Assembly: GCA_018262985.1 (NCBI GenBank)
Contig: JADFDI010000002.1
Span: 62,001-126,000 of the forward strand
DNA: 64,000 nt
Direction: 5' to 3'
DNA from: Spirochaetota bacterium
GTDB lineage: Bacteria > Spirochaetota > Spirochaetia > Treponematales > UBA12059
The notes under the pieces were generated by a model. The model saw only the letters and a program-made list of their open reading frames with translations. It was not told where the DNA came from and did no database searches. Below, in pieces: positions 37,342-47,918 of the stretch; the first letter of the stretch is position 1; each line of letters begins with the position of its first letter. A program made the position numbers and the translations under genes.

Positions 37342-38099
37342 AGGACGAAACCATGCTGAAATTGAAGAACGCCCGTCAGGTCGAGGGCATAGCGCGATCC
37401 TGCGCCCTCCTCTCCGAACTATACGCCGCCCTCAAGCCGCGCGTCGTGCAGGGCGCGAGCACCGGCGAGCTCGACGATTTCGCCCGGGACTTCATCGTCA
37501 GGGCCGGCGGCAAGCCCGCCTTCCTCGGCTACATGGACTACCCGGCAACGCTCTGCGTCTCCGTGAACGAGGAGGTCATCCACGGCATCCCGGGGAAGCG
37601 CCGCCTCGCCGAAGGCGACCTGGTCGGCATCGACTGCGGCATCGAGCTCGACGGCTACTTCTCCGACGCCGCCTTCAGCGTCGGTGTCGGCAAGGTTTCG
37701 TCCGAAGTCCAGCGCCTCATGGACGTGACGAAGGAATGCCTCGCGCTCGCGATCGCCCAGGTGAAGCCCGGCAACCGCGTCCACCACATCGGCAAGGCCG
37801 TCCACGAGCGGGCCGTAGCCGCGGGTTTCGGCGTGGTCCGGCAGTACTGCGGCCACGGCGTGGGCTTCTCCCAGCACGAGGATCCGCAGGTGCCGAACTA
37901 CGTCAGTCCGGGGCCGAATCCGCGCCTGGTGCCCGGCATGATCCTGGCGATCGAACCGATGATCAACCTCGGCACCGGCGACGTTTCGGTGCTCGATGAC
38001 GACTGGACCGTGGTCACGCTGGACGGGAAGCCTTCCGCCCACTTCGAGCATACGGTCGTCGTCACCCAGGATGGCTGCAGGGTGCTCACCTCCTGGTGA
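37338..38099 (+). CDS. map: Type I methionine aminopeptidase
   Basis: VCVSVNEEVIHGIPGKRRLAEGDLVGIDCGIELDGYFSDAAF-type motifs, CGHGVGFSQHEDPQVPNY, MILAIEPMI. Confidence 0.95.
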   Translation: MKDETMLKLKNARQVEGIARSCALLSELYAALKPRVVQGASTGELDDFARDFIVRAGGKPAFLGYMDYPATLCVSVNEEVIHGIPGKRRLAEGDLVGIDCGIELDGYFSDAAFSVGVGKVSSEVQRLMDVTKECLALAIAQVKPGNRVHHIGKAVHERAVAAGFGVVRQYCGHGVGFSQHEDPQVPNYVSPGPNPRLVPGMILAIEPMINLGTGDVSVLDDDWTVVTLDGKPSAHFEHTVVVTQDGCRVLTSW

Positions 38100-38226
38100 G
38101 CCGGCCGATTTCAGGAAACCGTAAGGCGTCGCGTTTGCCGCCGGCGCGCCGGCGCCTGTATCTTTGTTCCGTATCCGTTGTTGACGAACAGGAACCGCAA
38201 TCGAACGTTCCGGAGGAACCCTCGTC

Positions 38227-39738
<1,512 letters not shown>

Positions 39739-39838
39739 GGCTAGAATGACCTGAGGTGTTCGCGGCTCCGCGCCGCGGCCGCGGCGCCGGGGGGCAAGCA
39801 GCCTCCCGGCGTCAGCGCATATACGGAAAGGTGGATGG

Positions 39839-40444
39839 ATGCGCAAGGAATTCCTGCCCTACGACCAGGTTCGAAACAACGCGCTCAGGCTCGCGCACCG
39901 GATCCACGCGGACGGGTTCGTGCCCGACGTGATCTACGTGTCGCTCCGGGGCGGCGCCTACCTCGGCAACGTCATCTCCGAGTATTTCAAGATCGCCCGA
40001 ACCGACGGCCGTCCCGCCTTCTACGCCGCCGTGGTCGCGCGCTCCTATACCGACATCCGCAAGCGCGAGCAGGTCCGGGTCGACGGCTGGACGTACAGCC
40101 CCAACCACCTGCGCGCCGGCGACAAGATACTTCTCGTGGACGACATCTACGACTCGGGACGCACGGTGAACCACCTGGTCAACATCATCCTGCGGAAGGG
40201 CATACCCCGCAAGGACATCAAGGTCGCCGTGCACGACTACAAGATCATCTCGTACCGTGACGAGACCTTGCCCATCCACCCCGACTACTGGTGCCGCAAG
40301 CACGAGATCGCCACGCCGGACGACGAAGTCTGGATCCACTACATGAGCCACGAGCTCGTGGGATTGACCGAAACGGAACTCCGCGAGTTCTACTACCCGG
40401 GAGATCCGGAGCTCCAGGGCATCCTCAAGACGCTCAAGCGCTAG
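39839..40444 (+). CDS. Phosphoribosyltransferase (hypoxanthine PRTase-like)
   Basis: PRPP loop ILLVDDIYDSGRTVNHLV; VIYVSLRGGAYLGNVIS. Confidence 0.85.
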   Translation: MRKEFLPYDQVRNNALRLAHRIHADGFVPDVIYVSLRGGAYLGNVISEYFKIARTDGRPAFYAAVVARSYTDIRKREQVRVDGWTYSPNHLRAGDKILLVDDIYDSGRTVNHLVNIILRKGIPRKDIKVAVHDYKIISYRDETLPIHPDYWCRKHEIATPDDEVWIHYMSHELVGLTETELREFYYPGDPELQGILKTLKR

Positions 40445-40450
40445 GACGCG

Positions 40451-43432
40451 ATGCGACGCAGCGCCGCCCGCCCGTTCGCGATCCTCCTCGCCGCCCTCGT
40501 CCCGGCCGCGCCCGCGATTTCCCAGACGCCCGTCCTGAGTCCCGCGCCCGGAACCTACGGGGGCGCCATCGCGGTCGCCCCGCCCGGGTACGGGGCCGGC
40601 ACGGGGTGGCTCTACCGCTTCGGCGAGGAAGGTGAGTGGCTCGGCTTCGACTTGCCCCTCGTGCTCGACGCCGCGCCGCAGGAAGAACGGACCTACGAGC
40701 TCAAGGCGAGGCCGGCGGACGGGAGCGGCGCCGACATTTCCTGCCGCTACGTCATCGACAGGCGCGCGCCGCCTGAACCGGTCATACTCCCCGCGGACGG
40801 ATCCCTGCTTTCGAGCGCGCGCCTCCAGATCCTCGCGGAGCCCGATACGGTCATACGCTACGCTGTCGCCGGTTCGATACGAGTTCCCGAGTCGACCTGG
40901 GATCCGGCCAAGCCGCCGGTTTTCCAGGCGAGCAAGGATGGCACAACGTCGCTCCTCGTCGTGGCCTGGGCCGTGGACAAGTCGGGCAACGCCGGCCCTC
41001 CCGCCTACGCCGCCTGGCGCTTGGCGCCGGAAGGCGCGCCGCGTCCCGCCGCGCCTTCCGCGGCCGCGCGGAAGGCCGTCGCGATACGCCCCGCGGCGGC
41101 GAACCCCGGCGCGCCGGAGCTCGTCGAACGCGAATCGGGTTCCGCCACGTTCCGCTTCCCCGCGCCGCCCGTTGGCTCCGCGTGGATCTACTCGGTCAAC
41201 CCGCCCGAGCCGGATCGCTCGCTTCTCGGTTTCGTCGTCGCGGCGACGGATTCACGCCCGATTCTGGATATCCCCGCCCCTCTCGGCTGGGACGGCCCCC
41301 TGGTCGTCCGTTACGGCCTCCTTTCGAATGGAATCGCCACGCTGGTTCCCGCGCCCCTCTCGATACCGGCATGGAAGAGCGGGACCTTGCCCGATCCGCC
41401 CGATCCCACGGTCGCGACGGCGCCCGACGGATCGCTCGCCGTCTCCTGGCCCTCCGGTTCGGGAACCCTGCTGGTCGGCGTCGACGGAGGGAAGGAAAGC
41501 GCCTGGGAGGGCGTCCGCGTCGTATCGCCGAAGCCGGGCAGGACGGAGCTCGAGCTCGCGTTCCGTTCCGTCGCCGCCGACGGCTCGTCGTCGGCCGTGC
41601 GAAGGGTCAGGATCGCGTCGGATCCCCATCCTCGCGCACCCGTGGCTGTGGGAGTTTCCGCGGGCGCGGTGCTCGGAATCGGCCCCGAGATCGGAGCCCT
41701 CGGCGAAGGCGTCATCCGCTACCGCGCGAGCGATGACGGCACGATCCCCCGCGAGGTCGAGGCGGACGCCGCCGTGCTCGACGGTTCCGTCAAGGCTCCG
41801 GGCATACCCGGAGCGGTCGTCCGCTACTCGTTCCGTTTCCGGTCCTTCGCGGCGGACGGCAAGGCATCCGACGAGACCTTCCTCTCCTTCGTGGTGGACA
41901 GGGAGCCGCCACCCGTGCCGACCTTGACGGGCGGATCCGCGGCCTGGTTGGCGGATGGCGGCCGCCGCGTCGAATTCAAACCCCTGGACGGAACGGTGAT
42001 GGTCGCGGTCTCCACGGGCTCGTCGGAATCCGCCTCGTACTCGCCGTACGACCTTCCGCTGGAGTTGCGCGGAAGCGCAGAGGGGCCCGTGCGGTACACG
42101 GTGCGCGCCTACGCGGTCGACGCGGCGGGCAACCGTTCCGCGGAAATGGCTCCGTACTCGGTGCTGCTCGACCGTTCGTCCGTCTACGTCGCCGCCTGGG
42201 GTCGCGACGACGCCAGGGGAGATCCCGATTCGCCCCTCAAGACCCTAGGCGCCGGGATTGCCCGCGCCGTCGCGAGCGGCGCGAAATCGGTGAAGGTGTC
42301 CGGGGACGTTTCGTTCGGTCCGCCCGCCACCGCGCGCTCGGCTCTTTCGATCAGCGGCGCCTACGGCAAGGACTGGGAGCCCGGGGCGGGACGTTCGCGC
42401 GTCGATACGGGAAGCCTGTCCGGGTCCGCGCTCGGCTCGGAGGGCGCCCGGCTCAGTCTCTCGCGCCTGGACTTCACGTCCGACTCGTCCGCTTCGTTCG
42501 TGCTGTTGGACCTGCGCGGGGGCTCTCTGGAGCTGGTCGACGCGAGCGCGTCGATACGGGCGGCGGGCGAGGCGACCTTCCTCCGTTCCGTCGGCGCTAC
42601 CGCGCTCGTCGGGAAGGTCGTCGTGGAGTTCCCCGCGGCGATCTCCGCGCGGGCCGTCTCCGCGGTGGACGGCGCCGTGACCATGCGCGACGTGCGCATC
42701 GCCGCTTCCCCGGGCGTCACGGTGTTCGGGGCGGTCACGCTCGCGGGGACGGCATGCGAACTGGACTCCCTGATCGTCGAATCCTTCGCGACCCGAAACT
42801 TCGCCGGAATTTCCTCCGTCGGGGGACGGCTCTCGGTGCGCGCCCTCGACCTCCGGGCGTCGGGCGGATCGGGCACGTGCGCTCCCTTCGACTTCGAGCA
42901 CGCGGACGTGACGATCGAAACGAGTTTCGCGGGCGTGGACTGGAAGGGACCTTTCAGCTTCGTCCGTTCGCTGGCGTCCGGCGCGACGATCGACCACGCG
43001 ACCTTCATCGCCTCGGCTCCCGGCTACCGCGTGACGATGTTCGACGCGATCGGCGAAGGATCGCTCCTCGCGAGGAATTCGATATTGCAGGTCGCCGGCT
43101 CGTCGGGAGTGTTCCTGGCGTCCGATCGTCCCGGCCTCGCGCTCTCTTTCGCTGCGAACTGCCTCTGGGGCTTCACTTCCTTCGGGCAAGGCGCCCTGGC
43201 AATAACGGATCTTGCATCCCTCAATCGCCTCCCCGCGACCATTAAGCCCAGCTTCCTCGAGGCTCCCGGCACGACCTTCTCGGGGTCGGTAAAGGGGCGC
43301 CCGGCGCTCTCGGCGCGCTCGGCCTGCGTCGACGCCGCGTACGCCTCCCCCGCGTCCTCGCGAGCCGACCTCGACGGCGATCCCAGGAGCGATGGCGCGG
43401 CCGACGTAGGGGCGGACGAATTCCGTAAATGA
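40451..43432 (+). CDS. Large secreted multidomain protein (chitobiase-like/Fn3-like modules, C-terminal beta-helix)
   Basis: Signal peptide; repeated IDRRAPPEP/VDREPPPVP/LDRSS modules; C-term DLDGDPRSDGAADVGADEFRK. Confidence 0.65.
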   Translation: MRRSAARPFAILLAALVPAAPAISQTPVLSPAPGTYGGAIAVAPPGYGAGTGWLYRFGEEGEWLGFDLPLVLDAAPQEERTYELKARPADGSGADISCRYVIDRRAPPEPVILPADGSLLSSARLQILAEPDTVIRYAVAGSIRVPESTWDPAKPPVFQASKDGTTSLLVVAWAVDKSGNAGPPAYAAWRLAPEGAPRPAAPSAAARKAVAIRPAAANPGAPELVERESGSATFRFPAPPVGSAWIYSVNPPEPDRSLLGFVVAATDSRPILDIPAPLGWDGPLVVRYGLLSNGIATLVPAPLSIPAWKSGTLPDPPDPTVATAPDGSLAVSWPSGSGTLLVGVDGGKESAWEGVRVVSPKPGRTELELAFRSVAADGSSSAVRRVRIASDPHPRAPVAVGVSAGAVLGIGPEIGALGEGVIRYRASDDGTIPREVEADAAVLDGSVKAPGIPGAVVRYSFRFRSFAADGKASDETFLSFVVDREPPPVPTLTGGSAAWLADGGRRVEFKPLDGTVMVAVSTGSSESASYSPYDLPLELRGSAEGPVRYTVRAYAVDAAGNRSAEMAPYSVLLDRSSVYVAAWGRDDARGDPDSPLKTLGAGIARAVASGAKSVKVSGDVSFGPPATARSALSISGAYGKDWEPGAGRSRVDTGSLSGSALGSEGARLSLSRLDFTSDSSASFVLLDLRGGSLELVDASASIRAAGEATFLRSVGATALVGKVVVEFPAAISARAVSAVDGAVTMRDVRIAASPGVTVFGAVTLAGTACELDSLIVESFATRNFAGISSVGGRLSVRALDLRASGGSGTCAPFDFEHADVTIETSFAGVDWKGPFSFVRSLASGATIDHATFIASAPGYRVTMFDAIGEGSLLARNSILQVAGSSGVFLASDRPGLALSFAANCLWGFTSFGQGALAITDLASLNRLPATIKPSFLEAPGTTFSGSVKGRPALSARSACVDAAYASPASSRADLDGDPRSDGAADVGADEFRK

Positions 43433-45102
43433 GGAAGCATTCGATGAAACCGCGGACCGCGGTCGCGACGGGAGCCCTGTTCCTGTTCGCGGCCCTTCAC
43501 CTTGACGCCCAGGGCTACGCCTGGCTCGACTTCGCGGCGCCCAAGCTGCGCGCTCCGCTGCGTACCGCCGCGAGCGGTCTCGACGATTCCATACGGGCCC
43601 TCGGGACGGCGTTGGGCGCCGCCGCGAGGGCCCGCGATCCCGCCCTCCTCGTCGCGGGAAACGGGGACGAGGAGGAGCGGACCGAGCCGGGCGCGCTCCC
43701 GGTCGCCGATGCGGTGAAGGCCAGGGCCAAGGCGGCGGCCGGCTTCCTCAAGCTGCTCGAACCCCAAATCGCGGGGCTCGCCGGCGCTCCTTGGGAGACC
43801 CTGCGCGCTGCGTTGTCCGTCCGCTCTCCCGTCGGACTCTACGAGCGGTACCCTTACGTAGCGGAGACGCTCGAGGCGCTGAACGCGCTCGGACCGTCCG
43901 GCCGCCTTTCGATCTGCCGCATCCATCTCGCCGCCGACGCCGAGGAAGCCCTCGGACTCCTGGCCGCGCCGGACAGGGCGATGCGCGCGCCCCTCGAGGC
44001 TGCCCTCGGCGTCGCCTCCGCGGCGTCCCTCAAGGAACGGGCGGTCCGGGAGCTTCTTGCCGCGAATGCCTGGCTGGGCGCGGCGGCGGCGCTCGCGTCG
44101 GGTGCCGGTTCGCTCGTGCCCGATTCAGCCGTCCTCGTCGCGGCCCTCGACGCGCTGGACGCCCTCGAGCCGCGGCGAGCCTTCGAACTGGCAGCCGCCC
44201 TCGCTCCGTACGAGGCGTGGACCCTGGCCATAGCCCTGCGCGCCCTCGATGACGAGGGAATGGCGCGGGCCGCCGCAAGGCTCGCGCTGGACTCCTTCCA
44301 CGCGCGGATCGCGCTCCGGGTTTTCGCGTCGGCCCTTCCCATCCATGACCTGGGCCCGCCGTCGCCGGAAGCGAGGACGACGCCCCGCGCGGAGAGCGCG
44401 GCGGCTGTGACGGCCTTCGAGTCGGCCTTCCTCGCCGGGCGCGAGCCCCTCGAAGCGTTCCGCACCGCCTTCGCCGATCCGGCGGCCCGGCGCATCGTCT
44501 TCCTCGCGCCCGATTTCGCCGTCCCCCGCGAGCGCGTGTTCCGCGCCGTCGAGACTTTGGTCGCCGACGCGGACCTTCGCGTCGAGCTCGAGCCTGCCGA
44601 GGGGATGACGACGGCCGCCCTGCCGGTTTCCGCCCGCTGTCTGCCGCTCGAAGCGGAGACGGGCTCCTGGCGCATCGAACTGGGCGTCTTCACGGACGCG
44701 GGCTTCAAACCGCTCGATCCCGCGAGGAGCGCGGCGCTCGCGGCAAGCGCCCTGGACGCCTTCCTCGGCCCCGGAAGCACGGACCGGGAACGCCTGGCCG
44801 CCGCGGGAATCGTCGACGGCGCGGGTCCGCTGGACGACTGGGGAGACGCGGCCTTCGCTGCGGCCTATCTCGACGCGGCGGGGCGGTTCGCGTCCGCTAT
44901 GCGCGCGATCGGCATCCAGGGAACGGTCAAGCTCGGGCCGAGCCTCGACGGGGCCCTTCGATACTTTCGCACGGGCGATCCGGACGCCCTGAGGCGCGCA
45001 CGCGACGCGGATCCGTCGGCGGGCCTTCGGCTCCGCGTCCAGGCTGCGTCCGCCACGGCGGCCGTTGAACTCCTGGCCGTCCTCGGGGAGCTCGGCGGAT
45101 GA
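43429..45102 (+). CDS. Hypothetical secreted protein
   Basis: ATGA overlap with upstream gene; signal peptide GALFLFAALHLDAQG; Ala-rich helical. Confidence 0.6.
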   Translation: MRKHSMKPRTAVATGALFLFAALHLDAQGYAWLDFAAPKLRAPLRTAASGLDDSIRALGTALGAAARARDPALLVAGNGDEEERTEPGALPVADAVKARAKAAAGFLKLLEPQIAGLAGAPWETLRAALSVRSPVGLYERYPYVAETLEALNALGPSGRLSICRIHLAADAEEALGLLAAPDRAMRAPLEAALGVASAASLKERAVRELLAANAWLGAAAALASGAGSLVPDSAVLVAALDALDALEPRRAFELAAALAPYEAWTLAIALRALDDEGMARAAARLALDSFHARIALRVFASALPIHDLGPPSPEARTTPRAESAAAVTAFESAFLAGREPLEAFRTAFADPAARRIVFLAPDFAVPRERVFRAVETLVADADLRVELEPAEGMTTAALPVSARCLPLEAETGSWRIELGVFTDAGFKPLDPARSAALAASALDAFLGPGSTDRERLAAAGIVDGAGPLDDWGDAAFAAAYLDAAGRFASAMRAIGIQGTVKLGPSLDGALRYFRTGDPDALRRARDADPSAGLRLRVQAASATAAVELLAVLGELGG

Positions 45103-46496
45103 GCGCCTCGCGAATCCTCTTCGCCACCCTGGCCTGCGTCCTGCTCGCCGCCTCCTGCGGCGACGCGGACGGCCCGCGCTCCGGCACCGCAGGTCCGGTA
45201 TCCCCGACGCCCGTCGTCGCGGAACCTGAACGTCCCGCGTACGGCGAGCGCTCGGGATGGCTGCCCGCGCTCCGTTCTACGCACCCGGGCGACTTGATCT
45301 ACCTCGACCCGTGGCTCTCCGGGCGCGCGAGCGCGCTCGACGCGCGCGGCGGCCTGCTCGTCGCCGCGTTCGAGGACGGCACCGTTTCCGCGTATCCGTC
45401 ATCGGGCGACGATCCCTATCGCCTGGGCCTGCCGGACGAACCCCTTCCGGAAGCCCTCTGGACCGCGAAGCTTTCCTTCACGGCCGATCGGCTCGAATCG
45501 CTGGACGGCTCGCGCATCCTCGCCCTCGGTTCCGGCAGGCTCGCGCTCCTGTCCGGCGTCGACGGAAGCGCTCTCGCCTCGGTCGAGCTTGGATCGGCGA
45601 CGAGTTTCGCGCCCGCGACTACAGGCGGGACGCTCGCCCTCGCTTCCGACGAAGCGCTCCACCTGTTCGCGGCGGAAGACCTGTCGCCGGCGGCCAGGCT
45701 TCCGCTCCAGGCGCCGCCGGCTTCCTCGCCCGCTTCCGCCCTGGGGCGCTTCGCCGTACTGCTCGGGGACGGCGCCCTGTTCTCGGTCGCGGCGGACGGC
45801 ACCGAGGCATGGACGGCCGCGGGGCTCGATCCGCGCGGCGGCCTCGCCTGCGACGGGGGCGCCTGGTACGCGCTGGACGCGGCCGGCGCCGTCGCGAGCT
45901 TCGCCTTCCGGGACGGGACGAGGCTCGATCCGCTCTCGCCCGGTCCCTGGCGCCGAGTGCTCGGCGTCGACGAAGATTACCTGCGCGTGATCGACGCCGA
46001 CGGCGAGCGGGTTCGCATCGGGCTCTCGACCGGGATCTCCGAGGCCGAGGCTGGGAGCGGAACGGTCAGCGCGGCCGAGGCGACGGACCCCGACCTCCTG
46101 TTCGGACCCGATCCGGAGCTGCGGGCCGCCATCGGGAACGCCCTGTCGAAATACCGCCCCGATCTCGAGCCGGGCGGCGCGGGCTCGATTTCATGGCGCG
46201 TCTGGACCGCGGGCGCGGCCTCGGGCGGCAGCGTCGCGGGACCCTTGTTCTTCGCCTACCGGTACGTGCCGGAAAAGAGCGTACCGGTGCGCTTCTCCCA
46301 TTCCGCCGGAGACGGGCGCGAGGTGCTGCTGGCCGTTTTCGGCGCGCTCGGCGAGGAACTGGTATCCAACGTGGGCGAACACGTCGACCCGGAGACGGCC
46401 CCCGTGCCGCTCCGCGCGGGCGAGACCTACTGGATCGTCGCGGGCGAGCTTGGCGCGACGCGGTCCGAGTCCGCCGCGGTCCTGTCCGCCCGGTAA
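45099..46496 (+). CDS. Predicted lipoprotein with PQQ/WD-like beta-propeller repeats
   Basis: ATGA overlap; lipobox LLAASC; repeated LAxxDGxxL/ASVELG blades. Confidence 0.6.
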   Translation: MSASRILFATLACVLLAASCGDADGPRSGTAGPVSPTPVVAEPERPAYGERSGWLPALRSTHPGDLIYLDPWLSGRASALDARGGLLVAAFEDGTVSAYPSSGDDPYRLGLPDEPLPEALWTAKLSFTADRLESLDGSRILALGSGRLALLSGVDGSALASVELGSATSFAPATTGGTLALASDEALHLFAAEDLSPAARLPLQAPPASSPASALGRFAVLLGDGALFSVAADGTEAWTAAGLDPRGGLACDGGAWYALDAAGAVASFAFRDGTRLDPLSPGPWRRVLGVDEDYLRVIDADGERVRIGLSTGISEAEAGSGTVSAAEATDPDLLFGPDPELRAAIGNALSKYRPDLEPGGAGSISWRVWTAGAASGGSVAGPLFFAYRYVPEKSVPVRFSHSAGDGREVLLAVFGALGEELVSNVGEHVDPETAPVPLRAGETYWIVAGELGATRSESAAVLSAR

Positions 46497-46538
46497 AAAA
46501 ATGCGCCGGCCGGGGCGGGCTTTCCCGCCCCGGCCGGC
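46495..46538 (-). terminator. Intrinsic terminator of glgC
   Basis: 15-bp perfect stem GCCGGCCGGGGCGGG/CCCGCCCCGGCCGGC (46505-46519/46524-46538), 4-nt loop, followed on the minus strand by GCATTTTTTT. Confidence 0.85.
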
Positions 46539-46562
46539 TCCTCGGACCGGCCGGCGTTCAGG

Positions 46563-47837
46563 TCAGATGGCCGTTCCCGAAGGCAGCACCGCGTTCTTCG
46601 GTATGACGATGATGCCGTCCACGACGTGGTGCGAGCCGAAATCGCCGTCGAGCCTTTCCTTGACGTCGATTCCGATTCGGCAGTTGTCGCCGATGCGCGC
46701 GTTCTTGTCGATGATGCAACCCTTGAGTATGCAGCCCTTGCCGATGCCGATGTTCGGCACGCCCTTGGCGGCGTTTGCGGATTTCTCGGCGTCGCTCTCG
46801 TAGTAGTCGGCGCCCACGCAGACCACCCCGTCGAGGCTGGCCCCCGACTCGATGATGGTGCGGATGCCGACGATGGAATTGGCGATGCTCGCGTTGGTGA
46901 TGATGCAGCCGTCCGCGGTCAGCGACTGCGTGATGGTGCAGTGGTTCAGCTTCGAGGCCGGAAGGTTGCGACGATGGGTGAAGATGGGCCGCGACTCCTC
47001 GTAGAAATTGAACTCCGGCGCTATGCGCGTCAGGTCCAGGTTGGCCTCGTAGAAGTTCCGTATGGTGCCGATGTCCTCCCAGTAGCCGCGGAAGACGTAG
47101 GCGTTCACCGGTTTCTCGGCTAGCACCCTCGGTATGACCTCCTTGCCGAAATCCATGAGGTCGTTCGCCAAGGCTTCTTCCATGAGCGCCGCGTCGAAGA
47201 TGTAGATGCCCATGCTGGCGAGGAAGTCCTTCCCGCCGGAGCGCCGGTCGCCGGCCAGCTCGGGCGGGATGCGGAACGCGGAGATGTCCTTCTCCGGCCC
47301 CGGTTTCTCGGTGAACTCGACGATGCGGCTTTTCCTGTCTACGCGGGCGATGCCGAGGGCGCCGGTCGCCTCCTTGGTCACCGTGGTGCAGGCTATGGTC
47401 AGGCCGCAACCCGAGGCGACGTGCTTCTCGAACATGTCCGCCAGGTCCATGCTGTAGAGCTGGTCGCCGGAGACGATGAGGTAATGCGTCGGCTTCTGGG
47501 GGCGGAAGTGGACCAGGTTCTTCCGGACGGCGTCCGCGGTGCCCTCGTACCAGCCCGAATGGGTCAGTGTCTGCTCGGCGGCCAGCACCTCGACGAAGCC
47601 GTTGGTGAAGTCGTCGAAGACGTAGGTGCGCGCAACGTGGATGTGGAGCGAGGCCGAGTTGAACTGGGTGAGGATGTAGATGCGCTTGAACCCGGCGTTG
47701 ATGCAGTTCGAGATGGGGATGTCGACGATGCGGTACTTGCCGCCGAAGGGTACGGCCGGCTTCGCGCGATCCTTGGTGAGGGGGAAGAGCCTCGTGCCCT
47801 TGCCGCCGCCCAGGACTATCGACAGTACGTTCGCCAC
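46563..47837 (-). CDS. glgC: Glucose-1-phosphate adenylyltransferase
   Basis: VLGGGKGTRLFPLTKDRAKPAVPFGGKYRIVDIPISNCINAG, GTADAVRKN. Confidence 0.95.
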   Translation of the reverse strand: MANVLSIVLGGGKGTRLFPLTKDRAKPAVPFGGKYRIVDIPISNCINAGFKRIYILTQFNSASLHIHVARTYVFDDFTNGFVEVLAAEQTLTHSGWYEGTADAVRKNLVHFRPQKPTHYLIVSGDQLYSMDLADMFEKHVASGCGLTIACTTVTKEATGALGIARVDRKSRIVEFTEKPGPEKDISAFRIPPELAGDRRSGGKDFLASMGIYIFDAALMEEALANDLMDFGKEVIPRVLAEKPVNAYVFRGYWEDIGTIRNFYEANLDLTRIAPEFNFYEESRPIFTHRRNLPASKLNHCTITQSLTADGCIITNASIANSIVGIRTIIESGASLDGVVCVGADYYESDAEKSANAAKGVPNIGIGKGCILKGCIIDKNARIGDNCRIGIDVKERLDGDFGSHHVVDGIIVIPKNAVLPSGTAI

Positions 47838-47918
47838 GGGATCCTCCTTCGGAACTTAAAGGAGCGCGCGCGTTCCGCCCTTCACGGAAGCGCGCCGCTA
47901 CCGTACACTAGTATAGAT

